Positions 55,435 to 64,000 of a stretch of 64,000 nt of DNA are shown in pieces (position 1 is the stretch's first letter; each line of letters starts with the position of its first letter). The notes beneath the pieces were generated by a model. It saw only the letters and a list, made by a program, of their open reading frames with translations, was not told where the DNA came from and did not search any database. The DNA comes from Phoronis australis. Its lineage: Eukaryota > Phoronida > Phoronidae. The stretch spans positions 212,161 to 276,160 of the forward strand of contig NMRA01000050.1 in assembly GCA_002633005.1 (NCBI GenBank). Reading direction: 5' to 3'. The position numbers and the translations under genes are program-made.

Positions 55435-58400
55435 ATGGCACTACTAGAGGTTCTCTCGCTTGTATCAGTCATCCCCTCATGGGCCGTGTACTTGACCATC
55501 ACTATCATCACCATCTGCGTGTAAGTAACTACGTCTGTTTGTGTTTGTTAAAATAAATTCTCTTGGACACTCCGATGAGCATTGCATCGATAAAGCAGTT
55601 AAACTGAACTGACCAGTTATGTAGGCCAGCCTGCGTCACACTATGCATTCATGTGATCAATACTACAATACTGTGTAAAGTCCGTGAAAGAATGATGTCC
55701 AACTTATAATTGCAGGCGGTCTGATACACGTTGTACCAGACGTGCGCAAGCCTCGAATGTGGGCCCATTGCACTGATCACCTGGAAATATTTTTATGCTT
55801 TATTGATATATGGTTAAAACCGAGCTGAGGAGCTAGAAAACTGGCTCAAGGGTTTAGCAGTGTGACCTGGTGGGACTCCGGCGAATCCACGACCTCGAGT
55901 AAAGAAAACGGTCACTTCTTCAAGCAGGCTACACTGTCCAACTTGCACACACATGACATATTGTATAAAGAATTGGCTGACTTTAATGAGTTAGTTTGTC
56001 GTGCCGCTCAATGTTCGAAGATAACTAACGCCTATCGATTTCTTAATTCCAGGTATATCAATATGGTGTATATCAATAATTTCTCTCGTCGACACGGACA
56101 AGTAGGTCCAACGCCATTTCCAATTTTTGGTCATCTCCCCAGGTTCTTTAGAAAAGTAAGCAGTGGTTTGATTCTATGAAATTTAAATTCATATTTTAAT
56201 CCTGGTAACTATTTGTTTTGCGAACGCTTAAAAGGATCCTAAACCCTCTTACTAGCTGTGTACTAAACTCTCTTAGTGGAAATTTGATTCAAAACTGGTT
56301 ACGTCACCTGTCTTTTATACATTGTTCTGTACCAAAGATTATAGGGATCTATTTTAGTTGACATTGAGTTGATGCAACTGTGTCGTTATAGACCAGTGCG
56401 TTTATATCAGTCGTGTAACTAAGAATTGTTAGTCTTCATCATGAACGCCATATGTTGGTCACGTCACCAGTACGGTTATCTGACCGACCGGGATGTGAAC
56501 AATGGATTTTTTGCCAACCTTCATGTCGTGAACACATCCACTAAAACAAGAAACTGTAGGAACACCGCATTTATCCACCTTCACTCTTATCAGGCTTCTA
56601 TTGTGAGTCAGCATGCGTGAGTAATTGGCTGATAAGCCACCTCTGGAACTACTTTTGGCTGAATGGATGACCAGGCCATAAAATGATAATATTAGCCAAG
56701 ACCAGTTACTAATGCAACAAAGAATAATGTCGTAGTATCACCTAGCCTTGGTGGAAAGCTGTATACTGTATTGGCTCTAATAAACGCTTAGAAAAAATCA
56801 TTTCACGGGGAGGGGATTCTTATTGTAGCCTACGGCAGTTGAAAGCCGGTTTCCCAAACGGGTAAAATCGGAAGCTAGGATTCATAAAATTTACGCTTTG
56901 TGACGAATTTTTAGCCTATGACAGTCTTTCTACAAAATTGTGGTGCATTGCTATGAACTTCCGTTGTTAAATTACGATAATTTTTCAAAAAATTGTGCTC
57001 ATCACAGGGCGAAAACTTGCCGACTGATGCGTCGCCGCTGAATCGCCATCGTCAATAGGAAAACTTGTACTCTTGAATAAAAATATAGTTTCGACTCAAC
57101 AAATTACCTGAAATCTTCCTGATGTTTTACAATTTTTAAAGTTCATGTGGAGTCCAGATTAATTGCGATTAAGTCCAAATGTGCGCTACATCGTACTCCA
57201 CAACAAGAGAAAAATCTCTGGATGAACACACATGTTGTTGTCACGTGACGTTTGTTTTGAAGGTCGTCTGTGTATGAGAGTGAGTGAGCGTGCGTGTGCG
57301 GGTCATCGACGATAGACTTTTTTGTTACAAAAGGCGGAGGATTATGCAAGAAAATGGCGTTTACTAGATTGTTTTTCACTTAAACGGCTGTAACGTGCAA
57401 GGTGAGTGCTGGTTAACTCACAGATTTTGTGTGCACAGGCCGACTGTCGTTAGCTCTGCCGTGGAGTATTAATAGTCCAAGGCTCGATCTACATGTTGGG
57501 GACGAAATGAACTACCCGGGCTGTGTGAAATTTCTGGGTCTAACGGAGACACTGACGCAGTGGTCAGTCAGATCGCTGTATCAAGACTATAGTCAAAATC
57601 CAAATTCGTTTTATCGTGTCCCTGTCAATAATAACGGCATGTTAAAGCCTTCTTAATTTTCGTACTTCAGGAACATAACAATCACGTGTTTTGTACACAT
57701 ACGCGCACGCCGCAGATCACATCTCGGAAATTGCCGATTTGACGGATGACAATGAATGAACACAATGAAATTAACAACGTCGTTTTACAGCTTGTAAGAT
57801 TCATAATAAAAGTATTTTGAATATTGCAATGCATGTGTTCCAAAATCTAAATAACTTGGGTCCTATATTTTTGTATTAGTGCGCGCCGAATGAAAGTAAT
57901 CGTGAGTGTTGCTGTGTTGCAAAATCTCTTATCCTGGGCCGATTTGAAAAATTCAAAGTTGTACTCATATTTGTTTTCGCTCCTCTTTTCAAATATTACA
58001 GTAAAAACTACGTAAAACTCTCACCATAAAAAGTACAGTCTGCTAGCTAGATTGTAATCAGCTGATCATATCCGCATGAGCGAAGCCAATTATCCTCGCT
58101 CGTGACTCGATGACTAGAGCAGCCTGGCGGCATCCCTTTGATCGTGAGCCGAGTGCGACTCAGCCAGGGTGGATAAATACGGTCTAGTTCAATTTTCCAT
58201 ACCCCTGGTGTTAGAACCAATTTTATTTAGTGGGAATGTTCATAGCATGTTGCAGACTCTCTGGCCCACTGATCTATCCGGATTACAGATATTAAAATAT
58301 AATTAACAGAAAACATCTTACAAGGATGATGAGTAGATAAGGACAAAGCCCCCGCACAGCTTCGCAAGATAGGACGATGTCGCCTAATTCTGTCCTCGCT

Positions 58401-61400
58401 GCAAGTGATGTGGACATGGCTCAATCAGCATGAAACCGACTGGAAGGCAACAGTATTCAGACAAGACGCTGGCTGGAGTGGCAACAGCGTCGTTTGCTTT
58501 GTTGAAGGGTGTTTGAGTTACATGAAGCTGGCTCATGGCAATAGCGTTCATGCTTGTCCTTGGTTGTCTTTGCACTGCCCCGTTGGGACAGTTTGTTATC
58601 AGTTAAGCAGGGCCTGCAGTGACGGCTCATGGGGATTTCAGGGTGTTTAAACCTCCCTTGGGACATGACCGAAAAATAAAAATAAAAAACAGTAAAACAA
58701 GAACGGCACCGCCATCGTGTGTAAAATCCAAGTAAACCACCTCAAAAAAGTTGAGGAGCTCACCCTAAAAATATACTTTCTTTGCACTGCGATTTGCTGT
58801 AATCACGATAATCAAGGGATTTCGAGTTTTCGCGGCTCATCGGCAAGTCGAGCGGAGTTCAATTGTGCGCGCGCTTTCGTCGAAACTTCTGAAGTAGCCA
58901 AGCACTTTAGATGGATCTACCGCGGAAAAAGCAGATCTATAGCTGATTTTTTAGGTAACTAGCGTCTTTACTCTGCGGAATAATTGTACAGTGTACGTGT
59001 AATGTGTTTATTATAAAACGATCTGTTGCGAGGAACATCGTGGAATAAAAAGTACGTGTGTACAGAATCACTAACTATATTCGACTGACGAAAAACGTGG
59101 TTATAATACATGTGGCTACAGTGAACATGCGCAATAAAGACTTGCATAAGTTCTACATGTTTACTAACATGGTGCCTGCTAGGTAGATTATATACTCAAC
59201 ACGATCAACTCGTTTTCCGAAGAATGCTGTTGCGGGGCGCTGTGGTCTGGTTACAAGCCCGTTTCAAGAAACACCCTAGCAAGTTAGGCCTATACAAGGA
59301 ATGAACCCGGGGGGTACTCGCATTGACAAGATGGAGGCATTCGCGAAGAGTGTACAGTACCAGAAATTGCGGGTAGGGTGTACTTTCTCAGCAAGTCTTG
59401 CAGGAATCACGCGGTGTTCGGTAGGCCTTCTAAGGAGCCCTGGTTCGACCTCATCACTAACCGTCTTCATACCCGCAGTAAGTACCACTGCTATCTTCTA
59501 CACTGCGAATTTCCGCCCATGGGCGTTTAGTAGGTGTTACAATTTCGGGGTTGCAAGGGTTCAGCCATTGGGACGTTTATTCCGAGAATTGCAAGAAACG
59601 CAAATTGGTCCTGGGGTACATCGTCTTTGACAAAAGCGCAAGGTTTGAAGCAATTCATGATGAACGGGTCAAATGTAGTGTTGCGCATGTAACTCTTTTG
59701 AATGGATTTGGCAACATCAAGGGGCTTAGTGCCAAGCTGCACAACGAGATGCTGACACTGTAAAGGCTTACAAGCTCATTGATACAACAGTTGACGAGGT
59801 ACAAGTATTGGGAACAATCATCGAAGATGTCTGGATTTAATGGTTCCTAGACGAGCAAACCATTGGCTCTCGACAATCCAGACACTGGCAACACGTATAA
59901 TCATAGGGCTAACGTTCCTGCAGAAACATCCAGGTAATATGTTATAAGTCAACATAGTTTGTACATAATGCCGGTTTTCTGACATACTTCTTTCTTTCAG
60001 TTGATGCTTGTATACAATGAAAACGAAATAGAAATTATTTCCGGACATGCCAAATTTACTCAGTAAAGCACAGGGTGTACGAGCGCAAAGACACTGATTC
60101 TACATGTAGTTTGTGTTTCCACTTGGCTCTGTCTCTGCTTCATAACCAAAATCTATTTCACGTAGTGCGTAGTTAAAATTGTAATCAATAGTCGCTTCTT
60201 CCAGTAAGTACTACGGAAGAAAATTGCGAATACCCTTCCTTGACAACCTCCCACAGCAGGTAACCACCAGGTCTTTGAAAGACAACAGGCAAATGGACCT
60301 TGTCATTTCATGTGCCGTAGTGGTAATCAGGATGAGGAATGTAGACGTAGGCTCACTGGATGATCGTTTGCATTTCTAGGCCATAGACTTGTCATCACCG
60401 GATTCCCTGAAGGTGGTTGTCTGCCTTCTGACTATTGGCATTTTGGGTAACACGTTGCATCTTCTGTTAAATTACTGATTGCTCTATTTAATAGTAGAAG
60501 CATATAAGGTATCAATATCTTTGCTCGCATTTCAGCAATAACTCCGACGCTGGCGGTCTTTCTGGAATGCTCAAAGTCGAGAGAAATTTCCAGATAAGTT
60601 GCGTTCCACACTCAAGCACGCAGACGGCGACATCTTCCCAAACGTCAGGGAGCTGTTATTGATAGGATGTCTATCCCTATTGGATCCTGTGAAGCAGAGA
60701 GATCACTTTCTGTGATAAGGCTTGTGAAGACACATTTGAAGGCTACTATATTTGAGGAAAGGCTTGCTGGGTTATCGCTGATGGCAATGTATTACGAAAC
60801 AACGAAAAGACAAGACATGTCACTGGTCATCAAGCGCTTTATCCAGATCATCCCAAGGCGTGTGCACTGCAAGTCTATGTTGTTTGACTGGAAGTGAGCC
60901 AAGTTTTGTCAGTGTGTAACGGCAAGATGCATAAAGTACATGTATGAGCAACCACAGGGGATTAAAAAGTGTCTAGGGGACAGCTTTCATAAAGTACAGG
61001 TATGAGCAGCCACAGGGGATTAAAAAGTGTCTAGGGGACAGCTTTCATAAAGTACATGTATGAGCAGCCACAGGGGATTAAAAAGTGTCTAGGGGACAGC
61101 TTGCAATCCAGATTTTTGTATAGTGTACCTTAAGTCTCGCGAAGGACCAGGCCAGCTTATTTGTGTAGCTATGGACCTCTAGTATACTTCTGGTTTCTCG
61201 GCGAACTGATCTTGTAACATTTTTTACCGCAGTGCGCTTTGTAAAGCTGTCTACTGAACACTCAGTACTTTTTGCTCTCGCGACAGTTCTAGTATTTTTA
61301 GAGATATTTAGCATAGTGAACTTTTTGTCTCTCAGCGAACTGAACTTGTGATATCTTTTTACCACAGTGTGCTATGTAAAACTATTTACCTCAGTCAGTA

Positions 61401-62624
61401 CTCAATTGTCCCTCGACAGATCGACTATTTTATAGGGCTAATAAGCACAGGTGAACTTTTGGTCTTGTGACGGACCAGGCCTGCTTATTTGTGTAGGTAT
61501 TGACTCTCAGTGTACATCTGCTTCATCGACGAACTGGTTTAGTATATCTTTTCACCACGGTTTACACTATGTTTTGGTTCCGTGAAAATGTTTTCAGGTG
61601 ATTTGTTTCCTGATACATTTGACATTTTTCAATTGTTGCGACATACAGTAGCCCAACAGTCAACGTAATTTAGCTTAATAAAGTGATATTTAAATGTTTA
61701 TTCTAAAAATCGGTGTGTGTAGACAGATGTTCCAACTAAAATTTTGCTGCTGACGTGTCTCATACTCAGATGTACACAAATATGGTTTTGAGGAACTTAT
61801 GAGCCGAGTTCATCTCAAGAAAAACTCCAGAGAGACCTTAACTGCCACATACTCGTCAGGATGCATGGAAATTGCACTATTTGGCTACCAAAACAAAAAA
61901 TGTCTGATACGGGAGGAGAGAAACGTCCCAACTTTTGGCGCTACGCGCCTCGAATACTCTCTTTGCGCGAATCATAACACCCTTACTGAAAACGTAGATC
62001 CGCCACTGGGCCAGAACCCTTACGTGCTCCTGGTACATGCTTCTCACTGAAATTCGGTTAAATTAATGCAGCTTCACTGAGTGATGGCAATCAGTCGGAG
62101 AGAGTCTTCATTCCTGCAAGCTCGTGTAATGTGTTGTTTCGGGAGTATCTGAGCTGCCCGAGAGCAATTCTCAGCGCACAGGGAAGCATCTTACATGAAT
62201 TTGGGACTACTCATTTATCTGTACATATGTGTGTGTGCGTGCGTTCGCGCGTGCGTGTGTAATTGTGTTGTGTATATGTTTTTTATTCTGTTGATATGCA
62301 TCAGTGCTTCTTAGGCTTAACGATAGGTCACGTGATGTGACCAACATATGGCCAAGAATTCTTACGTACATGTATACGATATCTATTGAGGTGTAACGCT
62401 ATGGGGCTTAGTATCTTTATCAGGCGACAATTTGCATTTTTGGCTGGATAAATGTTTGGTCTTGCACCTAGATTATCATAATAGTGATGTACTAGCCTGT
62501 AAACTCTGTCGATGTTAGAGCGAAAGTTTTTGTCACACTATTTTCACCAGCATTGACTGTTCTCTTCCCAGGGAATCCTACAGTGTCACGCAGACTGGGT
62601 AAAAAAGTATGGGAAAGTGGTCGG
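55435..62624 (+). CDS. Cytochrome P450, CYP3 clan, gene 3 (first three exons; continues past the window)
   Basis: Exons 55435-55520, 56053-56155 and 62572-62624 match exons 1-3 of the two upstream paralogues in length (86, 103, 53 nt), phase and sequence. They encode a hydrophobic N-terminal anchor, the NNFSRRHGQ motif, a hinge in which GPLPFP is replaced by GPTPFP, and the short exon ending KKYGKVVG. Reading is open and all splice sites are canonical. I found no exon 4 homologue between 62625 and 64000, so the catalytic part lies beyond the right edge and functionality cannot be judged. Intron 1 carries a complete SINE and intron 2 (6.4 kb) carries a hAT relic. A TATA-like run lies about 50 bp before the ATG. 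Confidence 0.9.
55706..55934 (-). mobile_element. Complete tRNA-derived SINE with target-site duplication
   Basis: Reverse-oriented copy of the SINE at 10469-10706, with diverged A- and B-box region and full body. A 10-bp direct repeat TGTCCAACTT lies at 55696-55705 and 55935-55944. It sits in gene 3 intron 1, about 120 bp before exon 2. The B-box carries extra bases compared with the other copies, so it is probably transcriptionally dead. Confidence 0.85.
56156..59649. other. Left part of gene 3 intron 2, no gene recognised
   Basis: Open frames around 58.2-58.7 kb overlap on both strands and have no family signature. No repeat could be defined. Confidence 0.35.
60545..60897 (+). pseudogene. 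hAT transposase C-terminal (dimerisation) domain, frameshifted
   Basis: The first part reads WRSFWNAQSREKFPDKLRS and continues to FPNVRELLLIG. After one frameshift near 60660 it resumes as PIGSCEAERSLSVIRLVKT, then a LKATIFEERLAGLSLMA block and a stop at about 60898. The FPN-x-LL, CE-x-ERS and LK(T)xL...ERL-x-GL pattern is the hAT family dimerisation signature. Confidence 0.8.
60930..61103. repeat. Three tandem copies of a 58-bp unit inside the hAT relic
   Basis: Units start at 60930, 60988 and 61046 and are almost identical (CATAAAGTACA(T/G)GTATGAGC ... GTCTAGGGGACAGC). The relative at 35.5 kb has only one partial unit, so the expansion is specific to this copy. Confidence 0.9.
62229..62260. 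repeat. GT/GC dinucleotide-rich simple repeat
   Basis: Imperfect alternating GT and GC run in gene 3 intron 2, about 310 bp before exon 3. Confidence 0.8.
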
Positions 62625-64000
62625 GTAAGTGTCTTGGATTTTTGTGTCGTTTTACGATTTGAATTCTGCAGATAAAGTGAATGTTCTTTATAATACAAAC
62701 GAAAAATTATAGTTGGATAATCGGTTTTGTAGTTTAGATTCTTAACGTGTCGTTTGGCATCATCTGGAACTATGATATCATACGGATCTTTTACAAAGCC
62801 GATAAAACTAATATGGGAACATATGAAAGGGCTTTTACCATCCACGAACTTTCTTGTTTTTTTCCAAAACTTGCGTATCTTTTAGTATTAGTAATGACTG
62901 CCCTTCCAATAACCCCAAAGACAGACCCATTCTAAGATTCTCAATCAAAAGTCTACAAATTTGTCACGAAATCGCCCGGAAACACAAAACAAATTTTGAT
63001 ATTTTTATTTATGTTGGTCCTTGATTCTGACCCGGATGTGAGGCAAGATGGCATGATGCTCAATCTGGCTAAGAAACTCACCGTGGGATTGTGGAGAACA
63101 CAACAGTTCACCACGTGATAATGCGAGGTCACGTTTTATACACAGGGCATCGAAACGGATTCTAACGTTTTGTAAGTTCACCGATAATTCGACTTATGGT
63201 TCAATTAAAACGAAATAGAAAACCTGAAGTATGCACACAATACGTTGACTGAATTTACTGATAAACTTTACTTAAGACAACAAGAGCAGCAAGTCCTCCG
63301 TGTGTATCACATACAATGCAGATACAAGAAATGAGAATCATTTTGAACATATCCACTTAAGGGAGCAATTTCATTTTAAAGTAGCCTCTAGGGCAAGCAA
63401 AGCATGTGATCAATGGTCTGTTTATTAGGAACACAACTGCCAACTTTCACCATGGTTCTTAAAGCACTTTGAAGGCTAGGGTGAAGATTGACAAACACAA
63501 AAACAATAAAAAGCAACTAAAAGACGCAAAAAGAAAAAGTGCTACTGGGGAAGCCACAGTAGTCGGAGCCGCTTGAAAATCATCGTTAGCCTTGCTCTTT
63601 CTACTCGTCGGAACACATATTTCAATTTTCTTAGAGTAGTTGGTCGATAGAGGTGGACACTAAGTTGCCTCTCCATGTCGCTGAATACGTCAAACTCATT
63701 TAAAGATGAAAAGGGCCGTCGTCTCCTTAGGTGCCTATTCGCCAAGTTTATGAAAATTCGTCAAGGAACTCCGACGATACAGAGGTAAAAACAAAAGGAT
63801 AAACAAGTAAAATTGCCACCAGGGTGCATAGCAGTAATTAGACTAGTCTGCAAATTCGCTGGCGCCGTCCGATTTATGACAGGCCATCTACAAAGTTTCA
63901 CAAACATCCGTTCATTTAGGTGTTTTAGTTTCACCACCACATGCCGGACGGATGGACGTTCGGAACGGGTGACGGCATTATATGCACACACACACACACA
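62625..64000. other. Gene 3 intron 3 (to the window edge)
   Basis: No P450 exon 4 homologue and no gene recognised. The window ends in a CA microsatellite (from about 63985). Confidence 0.5.

Larger units (their letters stand above)
59650..62012 (+). mobile_element. hAT transposon relic (zf-MYM/P52rIPK-type transposase)
   Basis: Transposase pieces run left to right in shifting frames: GLSAKLHNE (about 59720), VKAYKLIDTTVDEVQ (about 59763-59807), VPRRANHWLST (about 59845) and the C-terminal dimerisation domain (60545-60897). Then follow a 58-bp tandem repeat, a long non-coding part with repeated CTCGCGA...GACCAGGCC motifs, and a terminal segment ending GATCCGCCACTG at 62012. The left end was not located. 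Several stops and frameshifts make it inactive. It lies in gene 3 intron 2 in the gene's orientation. Confidence 0.7.

Overview
This is a eukaryotic (animal) window. It is AT-rich, with long introns, GT-AG splice sites, microsatellites, tRNA-derived SINEs, LINE remnants and many small inverted-repeat DNA transposons. Kolobok-like and hAT elements together with tRNA-type SINEs would fit a marine invertebrate, but I cannot name the species from sequence alone.

The only convincing host genes are three tandem, same-strand cytochrome P450 genes of the CYP3 clan (CYP3A/CYP5A-like microsomal monooxygenases). Gene 1 spans 6437-20418, with 14 exons and 514 codons. Gene 2 spans 26371-52068, also with 14 exons and 514 codons. 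Gene 3 starts at 55435; only its first three exons lie here, and it runs off the right edge. Splice positions and phases are the same in every exon that can be compared, so the array arose by tandem duplication. Genes 1 and 2 keep all the landmarks: N-terminal membrane anchor, proline-rich hinge, WxxxR, the I-helix AGxDTT, ExxR, PERF and the heme-cysteine loop FxxGxRxCxG. The genes differ mainly in intron content. Gene 2 is almost twice as long because introns 7 and 8 hold about 12.7 kb of repeats.

Layout: 1-6436, 5' flank with a TIR element (1200-2340), a 26-bp tandem repeat and a 1.5-kb Kolobok-like transposon with a broken THAP domain. 6437-20418, gene 1, with a complete SINE, a GT microsatellite and GC-rich hairpin repeats in its introns. 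20419-26370, intergenic, with an assembly-type duplication beside an N, a degraded LINE on the minus strand and an A-tailed tRNA-derived insertion. 26371-52068, gene 2, with nested Kolobok/hAT/SINE debris (34.4-36.4 kb), a 714-bp MITE (43.5-44.2 kb) and a tandem repeat of about 430 bp (44.3-45.7 kb). 52069-55434, intergenic, with two palindromic elements. 55435-64000, gene 3 (partial), with a full SINE in intron 1 and a hAT transposon relic in intron 2.

The P450s should act in the ER membrane with NADPH-P450 reductase, oxidising lipophilic endogenous or foreign compounds; substrates cannot be read from sequence. The most unusual observations are a possible gene-conversion tract over the heme-binding exon of genes 1 and 2, a GC-AG intron unique to gene 1, a conserved unrecognised ORF antisense to the THAP domain in the Kolobok-like element, a GC-rich hairpin repeat family, and a hAT deletion derivative whose longer relative sits 25 kb away. 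Four single Ns (18028, 21219, 35448, 43455) sit at repeat junctions and look like collapsed assembly gaps.
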